NCBI RefSeq assembly: GCF_030758975.1
Contig: NZ_CP132359.1
Span: 4,401,528 to 4,465,527 of the forward strand
DNA length: 64,000 bases
Reading direction: 5' to 3'
DNA from: Bosea beijingensis
GTDB taxonomy: Bacteria > Pseudomonadota > Alphaproteobacteria > Rhizobiales > Beijerinckiaceae
Shown piece by piece: positions 26,643-35,101 of this stretch. Both the position numbers and the translations under genes were made by a program. The number at the start of each line of letters is the position of its first letter. The first letter of the stretch is position 1. The notes beneath the pieces are model-generated. The model did not search any database. It was not told the DNA's origin and saw nothing but the letters and a program-made list of their open reading frames with translations.

Positions 26643-27133
26643 CAGATCTGTTGCAGCCCCCGATAGCGCGCGAAAACATGCTGCCTGCTGGCGGAAAAGA
26701 TGACGACGTCATAATCCTCGGGCGCCTGCCCGGGCACCTGCATTCCTGGTGAACCGACCGGCATCCCTGCAACCGCGAGGCCCGTCACCTTCGGGCGCTC
26801 GATCAGAAGCCGCTTGATCGCCTCGGCCGGAACGTGGCCTTCGACGACATAGCCACCGATTTCGGCGGTGTGGCAGGACATCAGACTATCGGGCACACCC
26901 AGCCGGGTCTTAAGCGGCGTGACGTCGGCAACCTCAACCATCTCAACCGGAAAGCCTGCTTTCCGCATATGCGTGACCCAGCCGCGGCAACAGCCGCAAT
27001 TGGGATCCCGGGTCACGACCATCTTCGGAGGCGTCTCGGCGGCCGAAACAGGGCGCCGCAGCGCGAACGCTGAAACCGCCTGTGCGGCGCCGATCAACAG
27101 CGCGCGGCGGGATAGGGAAAGCTCGATCGGCAC
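26642..27133 (-). CDS. DUF411 copper-resistance protein, Tat-type signal
   Basis: The GTG at 27133, seven bases after an AGGAGA site, gives 163 residues and is preferred to the longer frame. The signal contains SRRALLIGAAQAVSAFAL. The DUF411 core is intact: VTRDPNCGCCRGWVTHMRKA with the NCGCC cysteines, MSCHTAEIGGYVVEGHVPA with the CHT motif, and GMPVGSPGM. DUF411 proteins occur in copper/silver loci and are predicted periplasmic metal-binding proteins. A second DUF411 gene lies at 40770 in the same island. Confidence 0.87.
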   Translation of the reverse strand: MPIELSLSRRALLIGAAQAVSAFALRRPVSAAETPPKMVVTRDPNCGCCRGWVTHMRKAGFPVEMVEVADVTPLKTRLGVPDSLMSCHTAEIGGYVVEGHVPAEAIKRLLIERPKVTGLAVAGMPVGSPGMQVPGQAPEDYDVVIFSASRQHVFARYRGLQQI

Positions 27134-27186
27134 GATTGTCTCCTTTGCCTTGGTTAGGTCCTTCTCCAGTCGCGCGTCCAGCACCT

Positions 27187-27300
27187 TCACCGGAAGAAGA
27201 CGTATTTTACGAGCGCGGCGATCACGAGCAGCAGAACCGCGATTCCGAGCAGGCCCGCGAGACCCATGCCCCAGCCCATTTCACCCATCATGTCGTGCAT
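27187..27300 (-). CDS. 37-residue single-pass membrane peptide in the Cus operon
   Basis: A small gene between cusA and DUF411. Its ATG at 27300 follows a GGAGGG site by eight bases. The peptide begins MHDMMGEMGWGMG, giving five methionines and one histidine ahead of one hydrophobic helix (LLGIAVLLLVIAALV) and a KYVFFR tail. The Met/His-rich head suggests Cu(I)/Ag(I) binding next to the efflux pump. An alternative ATG (27315), overlapping the cusA stop, would add five residues. This is inferred from composition and context only. Confidence 0.65.
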   Translation of the reverse strand: MHDMMGEMGWGMGLAGLLGIAVLLLVIAALVKYVFFR

Positions 27301-27314
27301 GCCTGGTCCCTCCA

Positions 27315-30300
27315 TCATTCGACAGCAGCAACAAGGGGCGCTGAGGCGGCTTCCGATGCTGCCTTCTCAGGCGCCAGGGTCGACGGCAGCCGCCAGCCCT
27401 TGACCAGGCCGTAGATCGCCGGGATCACCAGCAGCGTCAGCACGGTCGAGGAGACCATTCCGCCGATCATCGGCACGGCGATCCGCTGCATCACCTCCGA
27501 GCCCGTGCCGGTGTTCCAGAGGATGGGGAGCAGTCCCGCCATGATCGCGACCACGGTCATGATCTTCGGCCGCACGCGTTCGACGGCACCGAGCATGATT
27601 GCCTCATGCAGGTCCGCGCGGGTGAACGCCCGCCCCTGTGCTTCACAGCGCGCACGCACCTCGCCGAGCGCGTGATCGAGGTAGATCAGCATGATCACGC
27701 CGGTCTCGGCAGCGACGCCGGCGAGCGCAATGAAGCCGACCGCAACGGCGACCGACATGTTGAAGCCGAGCCACCAGAGCAGCCAGATGCCGCCGACCAG
27801 CGCGAATGGCAGCGAGAGCATGACGATGAACGTCTCGGTCAGCCTGCGGAAATTCAGGTAGAGCAGCAGGAAGATGATCGCGAGCGTCACCGGCACGACC
27901 AGCTTGAGGCGTGCCTCGGCCCGTTCGAGATATTCGAACTGACCGCTCCAGGCGATGCGGAAGCCCGCGGGCAGCTTGACGCTCTGCGCGATCGCGTTCT
28001 GGGCGTCGCGAACGTAGCCGCCGAGGTCGCGCCCGACCGTATCGACGAAGATGTAGACCGCGAGCTCGCCATTCTCGGTCCGGATCGAGGTGGCGCCACG
28101 CTTGCGCTCGACGCTTGCGACCTCGCCGAGCGGCAAGCTGGCGCCGGACGGCGTCGAGACCTGGACCTCGCGCGCGATCGCCTGCGGATCGGAGCGCAGG
28201 TCGCGAGGATAGCGGATCGCCACCCCGTAGCGCTCGCGCCCTTCGACCGTCGTCGTCACGGTCTCGCCGCCCATCGCCATCACGACCGCATTCTGGACGT
28301 CGCCAACGGAAAGCCCGTAGCGGCCGAGTGCGATCCGGTCCGGCACGATGTCGAGAAAATAGCCGCCGATGACGCGCTCGGCATAGGCACTGCTCGTGCC
28401 CGGGACGGCCTTCAGCACCGTCTCGATCTGGCGAGAGATCGCCTCCATCTGGGCGAGATCGGTGCCGAACACCTTGACCCCGATCGGCGTGCGGATGCCG
28501 GTCGCGAGCATGTCGATGCGCGCGCGGATGGGCTGCGTCCAGGCGTTGGAGACGCCGGGGAACTGGAGCGCCTTGTCCATCTCCGCCTTGAGGCTGTCGA
28601 GCGTGACGCCTTCGCGCCATTCCGCCTTCGGTTTCAGGTTGATGATGGTCTCGAACATCTCGGTCGGCGCCGGATCGGTCGCGGTCTGGGCGCGCCCGGC
28701 CTTGCCGTAGACCGAGGCGACCTCAGGAAAGGAGCGGATGATCCGGTTCTGGGTTTGCAGCAGCTCCGCCGCCTTGGTCACGGAGATGCCGGGCAAGGTC
28801 GTCGGCATGTACATCAGCGTGCCCTCGTCGAGGGACGGCATGAATTCCGAGCCGAGTTGCCGCGCGGGCCAGAGGCTGAGCGCCAGCACCGCCATGGCCA
28901 GCAGGATCGTCAGGGTCTTGGCCCCGAGAACGCCGCGGATCATCGGACGGTAGAGCGCGATCAGGCCGCGATTGATCGGGTTCCGGCTCTCCGGGATGAT
29001 CCTGCCCCTGACGAAGACGACCATCAGCGCCGGGACCAGCGTCACCGACAGGAGCGCCGCGGCCGCCATGGCGAAGGTCTTGGTGAAGGCGAGCGGCCCG
29101 AACAGGCGACCTTCCTCGGCCTCCAGGGTGAAGATCGGCAGGAAGGAGACGGTGATGACGAGCAGGCTGAAGAACAGCGCCGGGCCGACCTCGCTCGCCG
29201 CCTCGATCAGGATCTCGACGCGGGGCTTGTCCGGCTGAGCCCGTTCCAGGTGCTTGTGGGCGTTCTCGATCATGACGATGGCGGCGTCGATCATCGCGCC
29301 GACGGCGATGGCGATGCCGCCGAGGCTCATGATGTTGGAGCCAAGCCCCAGAGCCTTCATCGCCGCGAAGGCCATCAGGATGCCGACGGGCAGCATGATG
29401 ATCGCGACCAGGGCGCTGCGCAGATGCAGTAGGAAGACGATGCAGACCAGCGCGACGATGATGCTCTCCTCGATCAGCGTGCCCTTCAGCGTCTCGATCG
29501 CCCGCTCGATCAACCCGGAGCGGTCGTAGACCGGCACGATCTCAGCCCCGCCCGGCAGGCTCGCCGCGACCTCGGCAAGACGTGCCTTGGCGTGTTCGAT
29601 CACGGAGAGCGCGTTGGCGCCGAAGCGTTGCAGGATGATACCGCTGGCGACCTCCCCCTCGCCGTTGAGTTCGGTGATGCCGCGCCGCTCATCCGGACCG
29701 AGTTCGACACGGGCGACGTCGGAGAGGCGCAGCGGCACGCCCCGATCGCTCTTCAGGACGATGTTCTCGATATCGGCGATCGACTTCAGGTAGCCGCGGC
29801 CGCGAACCATGAACTCGAACTCGCTAAGCTCGACCGTGCGTCCGCCGACGTCCATATTGCTGCTGCGGACCGCCTCGCGCAGCGTCGCGAGCGAGACGCC
29901 CTGGGCGCGCAGCCGCACGGGATCGACGATGATCGCGTATTGCTTGACGAAGCCGCCGACGCTGGCGACCTCGGCCACCCCCTCGGCACGAGAAGCCGCG
30001 AAGCGCACGACCCAGTCCTGGAGCGAGCGTAGTTCCGCCAGGGTCATGTTCTTGGCGAGGACCGCGTACTGGTAGACCCAGCCCACGCCGGTCGCATCGG
30101 GCCCGAGCGTGGGCGAGACGCCCGTCGGGAGACGCCGCGCGGCGGCATTGAGATATTCGAGCACGCGCGAGCGCGCCCAATAGGGATCGGTGCCGTCCTC
30201 GAAGATGACGTAGACGAAGGAGACGCCGAAGAAGGAGAAGCCGCGCACGACGCGCGCCTTCGGCACGGTCAGCATCGAGGTGGTCAGCGGATAGGTGACC

Positions 30301-30491
30301 TGGTCCTCGATCACCTGAGGTGCCTGGCCGGGGTACTCGGTGTAGACGATGACCTGGACATCGGAGAGGTCGGGGATCGCGTCGAGCGGCAGGGTCTTCA
30401 ACGCATAAACACCCGCCGCCACAGCGAAGGCGGCGGCAACGAAGACGAGGATCAGGTTGCGCGCCGACCAGGCGATCAGGCGGGCGATCAT
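27315..30491 (-). CDS. cusA: Copper/silver RND efflux pump (CusA-type)
   Basis: A 1058-residue heavy-metal RND transporter with 12 expected membrane helices. The three methionines used by CusA for Cu(I)/Ag(I) are present in equivalent contexts: GTLMYMPTTLPG, PTEMFETI and RIDMLATG. The proton-relay segment GAMIDAAIVMIENAHKHLE is in the fourth helix region. These argue for Cu/Ag rather than Co/Zn/Cd. It overlaps the adaptor gene cusB by 4 bases. No outer-membrane factor (cusC) gene is seen, so the pump must use one encoded elsewhere. Confidence 0.94.
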   Translation of the reverse strand: MIARLIAWSARNLILVFVAAAFAVAAGVYALKTLPLDAIPDLSDVQVIVYTEYPGQAPQVIEDQVTYPLTTSMLTVPKARVVRGFSFFGVSFVYVIFEDGTDPYWARSRVLEYLNAAARRLPTGVSPTLGPDATGVGWVYQYAVLAKNMTLAELRSLQDWVVRFAASRAEGVAEVASVGGFVKQYAIIVDPVRLRAQGVSLATLREAVRSSNMDVGGRTVELSEFEFMVRGRGYLKSIADIENIVLKSDRGVPLRLSDVARVELGPDERRGITELNGEGEVASGIILQRFGANALSVIEHAKARLAEVAASLPGGAEIVPVYDRSGLIERAIETLKGTLIEESIIVALVCIVFLLHLRSALVAIIMLPVGILMAFAAMKALGLGSNIMSLGGIAIAVGAMIDAAIVMIENAHKHLERAQPDKPRVEILIEAASEVGPALFFSLLVITVSFLPIFTLEAEEGRLFGPLAFTKTFAMAAAALLSVTLVPALMVVFVRGRIIPESRNPINRGLIALYRPMIRGVLGAKTLTILLAMAVLALSLWPARQLGSEFMPSLDEGTLMYMPTTLPGISVTKAAELLQTQNRIIRSFPEVASVYGKAGRAQTATDPAPTEMFETIINLKPKAEWREGVTLDSLKAEMDKALQFPGVSNAWTQPIRARIDMLATGIRTPIGVKVFGTDLAQMEAISRQIETVLKAVPGTSSAYAERVIGGYFLDIVPDRIALGRYGLSVGDVQNAVVMAMGGETVTTTVEGRERYGVAIRYPRDLRSDPQAIAREVQVSTPSGASLPLGEVASVERKRGATSIRTENGELAVYIFVDTVGRDLGGYVRDAQNAIAQSVKLPAGFRIAWSGQFEYLERAEARLKLVVPVTLAIIFLLLYLNFRRLTETFIVMLSLPFALVGGIWLLWWLGFNMSVAVAVGFIALAGVAAETGVIMLIYLDHALGEVRARCEAQGRAFTRADLHEAIMLGAVERVRPKIMTVVAIMAGLLPILWNTGTGSEVMQRIAVPMIGGMVSSTVLTLLVIPAIYGLVKGWRLPSTLAPEKAASEAASAPLVAAVE

Positions 30492-31903
30492 GGCTTGGCC
30501 TCCGGCTGGGCGAAGCCGCCCAGGGCGGCCTTAAGGTTGCTCTCGGCATCGATCAGGAAGTTGGCCGAGACGACGACGCGATCGCCCTCGGCGACCCCCT
30601 CGGTGATCGCGACCCTGCCATCGCCGCGGCGGCCGAGCTTGACCTCGCGCGGCTCGAACCGACCCTCGCCCAGATCAAGAATGACGACCCGGCGCGAGCC
30701 GCTGTCGATCACGGCGCTGTCGGGAACCGCGAGCTGCGGAGCTGGGTCATCGGAGCCGATATCGACGTCGGCATACATGTTCGGCAGCAGCATGCCGTCG
30801 CGGTTGCCGATCTCGATGCGGACCTTTGCCGTGCGCGTCGCCTCGGCAATCTCCGGGTAGATCACGCTGACGCGTCCCTCGAAGGAACTCCCCGGACGGC
30901 CGCGCAATCGCACCGTGGCTGGCGCGCCGATGCCGACGGCCGCCAGTTGGCGTTCCGGAACATCGGCCAGAACCCAGATCGTCGAGATGTCGGCGAGCCG
31001 GAACAGACTGCCGCCGGCCGTCATCTTCATGCCGTCACTGACCGAACGTTCCAGCACGATGCCGTCGCGCGGCGCCGACCAGTTGATCGTCAGCGGCACC
31101 TTTCGGCTGCGCTCGATCTCGGCGATGACCTCCGGCGGGACGCCGAGGTTTTCGAGACGCTGCCTTGCGCCGCCTTCGGGCACGCCGCGCGCGGCGGCAT
31201 TGAGCTCGGTGATGAACTGCGCGCCGGCGGTGCTGATCTCCGGCGAATAGATCCGCGCCAGTTTGGTCCCCTTCGTGACGCGGTCACCGGTCGTGATCGG
31301 AGCGACCTCCTGGACGAAGGCATCCGCCCGGATCGTCACGACCGAAACCCGTCGCTCGTCGAGTTGCACCACGCCGGGCACGTGAATCGTCTGGACGATG
31401 TTCTGACGCCGGACGGGTTCGGAGCGCACGCCGCTGCGCTGGATGCGCCCGGGCGAGAGCTTGATGACGCCGTCCTCGTTTCCCTCGCCTTCGTAGACGG
31501 GGAGATAGTCCATCCCCATCGAGTCCTTCTTCGGAACCGGCGACGTATCCGGGAGCCCCATGGGATTGCGGTAGTAGAGAACGCGCTTCGGGTCGGCCTG
31601 CGCCATCCGCTCCTCGCTCGGAGGCTTCACCTCGAAGCTGACGTCCTGGCTGGCGCGGACGGCCGTGAAGGGCCTGCCGTCATCGGTCTGGCGCGGCTGC
31701 GCCGAATAGACCGGCTTCCGGTCCGGATCCTGATAGTAGATGATCGGTCCGGTTCCGGCAGGCTCGTTTGCCGCGAGCGAACCTTCGATGCCGAGCCAAT
31801 CACGCCAGCCGACCGCAAGGCCGCGATGTCCGGCCCAATAGCCCGCACCTCCCGCCGCCAGCATGGCGGCGAGAGCGAGGCCCGTGAGGGCGTTGGGTTT
31901 CAT
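30488..31903 (-). CDS. cusB: RND efflux periplasmic adaptor subunit (CusB-type)
   Basis: The ATG at 31903 gives 471 residues with an N-terminal membrane anchor (LTGLALAAMLAAGGAGYWAG). A heavy-metal-binding domain follows at about residues 100-135 (YYRNPMGLPDTSPVPKKDSM, then GMDYLPVY). Then come the beta-barrel, lipoyl-like and short hairpin regions of membrane fusion proteins. It links CusA to an outer-membrane channel and passes metal to it. It overlaps both neighbours by 4 bases. Confidence 0.92.
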   Translation of the reverse strand: MKPNALTGLALAAMLAAGGAGYWAGHRGLAVGWRDWLGIEGSLAANEPAGTGPIIYYQDPDRKPVYSAQPRQTDDGRPFTAVRASQDVSFEVKPPSEERMAQADPKRVLYYRNPMGLPDTSPVPKKDSMGMDYLPVYEGEGNEDGVIKLSPGRIQRSGVRSEPVRRQNIVQTIHVPGVVQLDERRVSVVTIRADAFVQEVAPITTGDRVTKGTKLARIYSPEISTAGAQFITELNAAARGVPEGGARQRLENLGVPPEVIAEIERSRKVPLTINWSAPRDGIVLERSVSDGMKMTAGGSLFRLADISTIWVLADVPERQLAAVGIGAPATVRLRGRPGSSFEGRVSVIYPEIAEATRTAKVRIEIGNRDGMLLPNMYADVDIGSDDPAPQLAVPDSAVIDSGSRRVVILDLGEGRFEPREVKLGRRGDGRVAITEGVAEGDRVVVSANFLIDAESNLKAALGGFAQPEAKP

Positions 31904-32298
31904 GGCAGGGCCTTGAGGATCAGCTTGTTTTCGAGCGTGCCGGTTTCGCCCTGGACCTTGGCGCCGAGCGAGAGCCGCCAACCGCCGGCCATCGTCAGGT
32001 TCGTCTTGAAGCGGTAGGTGCCCGACTCGGTCGACGGCATCGTCTCGATCGGCGAGGCCATCATCTCCATCCCGTCGGGTGCCATGTCGATGCGCTGGGC
32101 GAAGATCACCGCGTCCGGGACGGGCTTGCCCGAACGCTTGTCGATGAGCGTCACGGCGACGACGACGCCGTTGCCCTGCTTGATCTCGTTCTGCACGAGC
32201 CGGAACTCGTAATCCTTGATGTCCGCGAGCGCCGGGAGCGAAACGGCGGCGAGCGGAAGCGCTGCGGCAAGCACGCGCAACGTGTTGATGAGGGTCAT
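31900..32298 (-). CDS. FixH/YtkA-like periplasmic protein
   Basis: The ATG at 32298 gives 132 residues with a signal peptide (LRVLAAALPLAAVSLPALA). The mature domain is an immunoglobulin-like beta-sandwich of the FixH/YtkA type, with VVVAVTLIDKRSGKPVPDAV and TYRFKTNLTMAGGWRLSL. Methionines cluster in DMAPDGMEMMASPIETM, possibly for metal binding. Such genes often precede cusB in alphaproteobacterial copper loci, and its stop overlaps the cusB start. Role inferred: periplasmic metal handling. Confidence 0.8.
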   Translation of the reverse strand: MTLINTLRVLAAALPLAAVSLPALADIKDYEFRLVQNEIKQGNGVVVAVTLIDKRSGKPVPDAVIFAQRIDMAPDGMEMMASPIETMPSTESGTYRFKTNLTMAGGWRLSLGAKVQGETGTLENKLILKALP

Positions 32299-32426
32299 GT
32301 TCGTAGTCCTGAGTGCATCAGGCTGCCGCACAGGCGCACAGCCTCGGACGTGGCGTTGGCCACGGCTCACCGTCCGCCCGGAAGTCCCGTGCGGACGAAG
32401 CCAGCGCGGTTCGCGCCGGCGATGCC

Positions 32427-32780
32427 TCAGCTTCGTGGAGGTCGCGCGGGTGGCTCGAACGGACGAGACTGACGCGTGGCCTCGTCTCCGGTCAGGCCGA
32501 GCTCGGCGACGAACGCCCTGGCGAGCGTGACGAACGACGTCGGCTCGCTGGCGAAGCACTTGGTCAGGCAGAAGCTCAGCGCCGGACAGTTGGTCGTGCA
32601 GTCCTTGGCCTTGTCGTGATCCGTCGGACAGCACGGCATGGCACCGTCCATCAGCATCGCCATTTCAACGGTATCGGCCCGCTCGAATCCGGCCCTCGCC
32701 GGGCTGACGAAGGCAGCCAACGTGGTGGCCGCGACGAACAGGGCCAGAATCAGACAATGCGCAACGAGCCGAAGCTTCAT
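32427..32780 (-). CDS. Small secreted cysteine-containing protein upstream of the Cus operon
   Basis: The ATG at 32780 gives 117 residues, with a signal or anchor segment (CLILALFVAATTLAAFVS). The mature part has six cysteines (MPCCPTDHDKAKDCTTNCPA, LSFCLTKC), suggesting a small disulphide- or metal-binding domain. It lies 128 bases before the FixH-like gene on the same strand and probably shares its promoter. I do not recognise a family. Function unknown. Confidence 0.68.
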   Translation of the reverse strand: MKLRLVAHCLILALFVAATTLAAFVSPARAGFERADTVEMAMLMDGAMPCCPTDHDKAKDCTTNCPALSFCLTKCFASEPTSFVTLARAFVAELGLTGDEATRQSRPFEPPARPPRS

Positions 32781-32907
32781 GACACCGAAAATGGCACAGC
32801 GCCCAAAACAGAGGAAGGAGGGAACTTTCAACAGTTCGTCATCGCAGGGCCTTCGACCGTCGTCGTTGCGGCTCGTCAATAACCGTCGAGGGCGTCCCGC
32901 GCCGCAT

Positions 32908-32927
32908 TGTTACAGATTGTTTCAGAC
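32908..32927. promoter_or_regulatory. Tandem 10-bp repeats resembling an OmpR-family response-regulator site
   Basis: TGTTACAGAT is followed directly by TGTTTCAGAC, two imperfect 10-base direct repeats in phase with one helical turn, as bound by CopR/CusR-type response regulators. The site lies between the divergent minus-strand operon (from 32780) and the plus-strand gene at 33005. No two-component genes are present in the window. Confidence 0.45.
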
Positions 32928-33004
32928 AGGAACTCCTCACAGTCGCACGCGTCTTCCCCGAGTAGCCCTTCAATGGAACCGCAACAGCTTCAGGGAGAAC
33001 GATC

Positions 33005-33337
33005 GTGCACCAAACGTCCCCCGAGATGCAGGCATGCATTGACGAATGTTTGCGCTGCTACCAGGCCTGCCTGGGCATGAGCACCAACCATTGCCTCAAG
33101 CTCGGTGGCGACCATGCCAGCCCGGATCACATCCAATTGATGCTCGCCTGTGCCGAGACTTGTCGCGCCAGCGCCCAGGTCATGATCATCGGCTCGCGGC
33201 ATCACAAGCATCTCTGCGCCGAGTGCGCCGATATCTGCGAGGACTGCGCCAACGAATGCGAACGGATCGGAGATATGGACGACTGCGTCCGGGCCTGTCG
33301 GCGGTGTGCCGAAAGTTGCCGGAAGATGGCGGCATAG
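33005..33337 (+). CDS. Four-helix-bundle copper storage protein (Csp3-like)
   Basis: A 110-residue cytosolic protein with no signal peptide and 16 cysteines arranged in helical CxxxC patterns (CIDECLRCYQAC, CAETC, CAECADICEDCANEC, CVRACRRCAESC), the hallmark of the DUF326/Csp family that packs many Cu(I) ions inside a four-helix bundle. It begins with GTG or, from the reading frame chosen here, the codon at 33005. It probably buffers cytosolic copper. It is the first plus-strand gene after the divergent control region. Confidence 0.88.
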   Translation: MHQTSPEMQACIDECLRCYQACLGMSTNHCLKLGGDHASPDHIQLMLACAETCRASAQVMIIGSRHHKHLCAECADICEDCANECERIGDMDDCVRACRRCAESCRKMAA

Positions 33338-33369
33338 CCGCTCGCCTCCTTATCCTAGGGAGAACTCAC

Positions 33370-33753
33370 ATGAGAAACCTCACAGTGATTGCCTGCCTTG
33401 CGGCATCGATCGTGACCGTGGCATTCGCCCAGCCAGCTCCCAAGCCCGATACGGGCCACGACATGCCCATGAAGATGATCATGCCGGATGCCTCGGACTC
33501 CGCGTCGACCAAGGAATACAAGGCGGCGATGATGCACATGATGCAGTCCATGCCGACGACCTTCACGGGCGATGCCGACGTCGATTTCATGACGCAGATG
33601 AAGGCTCACCACCAGGGCGCGATCGAGATGGCCAAGGTCGTACTCGCGAACGGCAAGGATCCATCGGTCAAAAAGCTGGCGGGTGAGATCGTCAGCAGTC
33701 AACAGCGCGAGGTCGAAACGATCGAGCAATGGCTGAAAGCCAAGGGCCAGTAG
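33370..33753 (+). CDS. DUF305 family periplasmic protein
   Basis: A 127-residue protein with a signal peptide (MRNLTVIACLAASIVTVAFA). The DUF305 ferritin-like helical core shows FMTQMKAHHQGAIEMAKVVL, with the HHQGA motif. The N-terminal mature segment is Met/His-rich (HDMPMKMIMPDA, MMHMMQSM), as in copper-locus members. These proteins are common beside copper ATPases and are thought to bind metal in the periplasm. It follows the Csp-like gene by 32 bases. Confidence 0.86.
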   Translation: MRNLTVIACLAASIVTVAFAQPAPKPDTGHDMPMKMIMPDASDSASTKEYKAAMMHMMQSMPTTFTGDADVDFMTQMKAHHQGAIEMAKVVLANGKDPSVKKLAGEIVSSQQREVETIEQWLKAKGQ

Positions 33754-33836
33754 CCCCTGCTTCCTGCGGGCGCTGGCCACCTTCGTTCTCATCGCGACGG
33801 GTGTGGCGTCCGCTTTCACGCCCAGTGGAGACGGAT

Positions 33837-34334
33837 ATGCAAAACCACCACCGGGCCCCCGGCAGCCCTTCCCAAGGCGGTCACGGCTCGCATGGCAGAT
33901 CTTATCTGATGTTCTGGCTGAACATGATCCTCGGCCTGATCGTCATGTACGTCGTGATGTTCTCGATGATCGACGGCTGGCGCGACTTCCGGAACAATCT
34001 GAACATGTTCTACATGGCGGTCACGATGTGGGCGCCGATGGGCATCCTCATGCTGGCGACGATGCCGGGCATGTTCCCGAACAAGAGTGCCAACACCATT
34101 CACTACGTCGCCCTTGCGTTTCTCACCGTCGCATCGTTTTACGGAACGCGAAGCCAGACCCTGATCGACGATCGCCAGTTCGTCGACTCGATGATCCCGC
34201 ATCACTCCGGCGCGATCCTCATGTGTCGTGAGGCGAAGCTCGCCAATCCGGATCTGAGGAGGTTGTGCGAGGCGATCACGAAGGCACAACGCGAGGAGAT
34301 CCAGCAGATGGAGGCGATAAGAGGTCGGCTGTAG
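33837..34334 (+). CDS. DUF305 family membrane protein
   Basis: The ATG at 33837, after a GGAGA site, gives 165 residues. A His-rich cytoplasmic start is followed by three hydrophobic segments (MFWLNMILGLIVMYVVMFSM, MFYMAVTMWAPMGILMLATM, YVALAFLTVASFY) and a C-terminal DUF305 piece with DSMIPHHSGAILMCREA. This membrane-anchored form differs from the secreted one just upstream. Its 3' end runs directly into a truncated cupredoxin gene. Confidence 0.84.
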   Translation: MQNHHRAPGSPSQGGHGSHGRSYLMFWLNMILGLIVMYVVMFSMIDGWRDFRNNLNMFYMAVTMWAPMGILMLATMPGMFPNKSANTIHYVALAFLTVASFYGTRSQTLIDDRQFVDSMIPHHSGAILMCREAKLANPDLRRLCEAITKAQREEIQQMEAIRGRL

Positions 34335-34579
34335 GACGCCCCAACGGCGAACTCGACCACGAGCTGGTGCTGGCCACGCTGGAGGAGAACCTCAAGCATG
34401 CCATCGAGATGCAGAAGAATCCCGACATGGAACACGACGATCCGAACGCCAAGCGGCTCGCGCCGAAGAAGACGGGCGAGATCGTCTGGGCCTTCACCAA
34501 GGCGGGCGAGTTCGACTTCTCCTGCCTGATCCCCGGCCATCGCGAAGCGGGCATGACCGGCAAGATCATCGTCAAGTAA
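34335..34579 (+). pseudogene. N-terminally truncated cupredoxin
   Basis: The frame encodes the C-terminal part of a plastocyanin-like copper protein: GELDHELVLATLEENLKHAI, a Met-containing PDMEHDDPNAK segment, and FDFSCLIPGHREAGMTGKI. The His, Cys, His and Met copper ligands are all present, but the signal peptide and first strands, roughly 80-90 residues in relatives, are missing. No ATG with a ribosome site precedes it, and the upstream sequence is the end of the DUF305 gene. A deletion that joined the two genes is the simplest explanation. Confidence 0.72.
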
Positions 34580-34602
34580 GCGTCAGAGGAAAGGATCATC
34601 CC

Positions 34603-34881
34603 ATGCTGAAGACCACCGCCACCCTCGCATTCCTGATGGTCGCGCTGCCGGCTGCCGCCCAGTCGGTCAATGGCACCGTCACCAAGGTCGACGAGGCCCA
34701 GGGCAAGCTCACCATCAACCACGGCGCCATCAAGAACCTCGACATGGATGCCATGACCATGGTGTTCCGCGCGGGCGATCCCGCCATGCTCAAAGGGCTG
34801 AAGGCCGGAGACAAGATCAAGTTCGACGCAGACCGCGTCAACGGCCAGATCACGGTCACCAAGCTTCAAAAGGCGAAGTGA
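34603..34881 (+). CDS. cusF: CusF-like periplasmic copper-binding protein
   Basis: A 92-residue protein with a signal peptide (MLKTTATLAFLMVALPAAAQ) and an OB-like CusF core, NGTVTKVDEAQGKLTINHG. E. coli CusF binds Cu(I) through His36, Met47, Met49 and Trp44; here the His and MTM motif are kept (NLDMDAMTMVF) while the Trp position is a Met. It likely delivers Cu(I) or Ag(I) to the CusBA pump. It has an AGGAAAGG site and follows the cupredoxin relic by 23 bases. Confidence 0.88.
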   Translation: MLKTTATLAFLMVALPAAAQSVNGTVTKVDEAQGKLTINHGAIKNLDMDAMTMVFRAGDPAMLKGLKAGDKIKFDADRVNGQITVTKLQKAK

Positions 34882-35034
34882 CCTAAACGGCCGATCCGGG
34901 TCACAGGCATTCACCGGTTTGCTTGCGCTGGATCGGCCCTTCGGGACACCTTGATGCGGCAAGTCTTGAGGTGGTTCACGGAGGTCGAGACCCGCCTCGA
35001 TCGCGTCGATGGCTGGAGCCCCGGAGGCACGCGC

Positions 35035-35065
35035 TTGACCTTCCCATCATGGGAAGCCCCAACCT
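35035..35065 (+). promoter_or_regulatory. CueR-type operator/promoter of the copper ATPase gene
   Basis: TTGACC (35035-35040), 19 bases, then CAACCT (35060-35065): the long spacer is diagnostic of MerR-family promoters, and both hexamers and the dyad resemble E. coli PcopA. The dyad is CTTCCCAT-C-ATGGGAAG. It lies 37 bases before the ATPase start. Confidence 0.8.
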
Positions 35066-35101
35066 TGCCGCAGCTTATCGATGCCTGCCCGGAGAACCGT
35101 C

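Noticed and set aside
27606..29432. 608-residue plus-strand frame opposite cusA
   Set aside because: Shadow of cusA; composition dominated by Arg, Asp and His with no motif.
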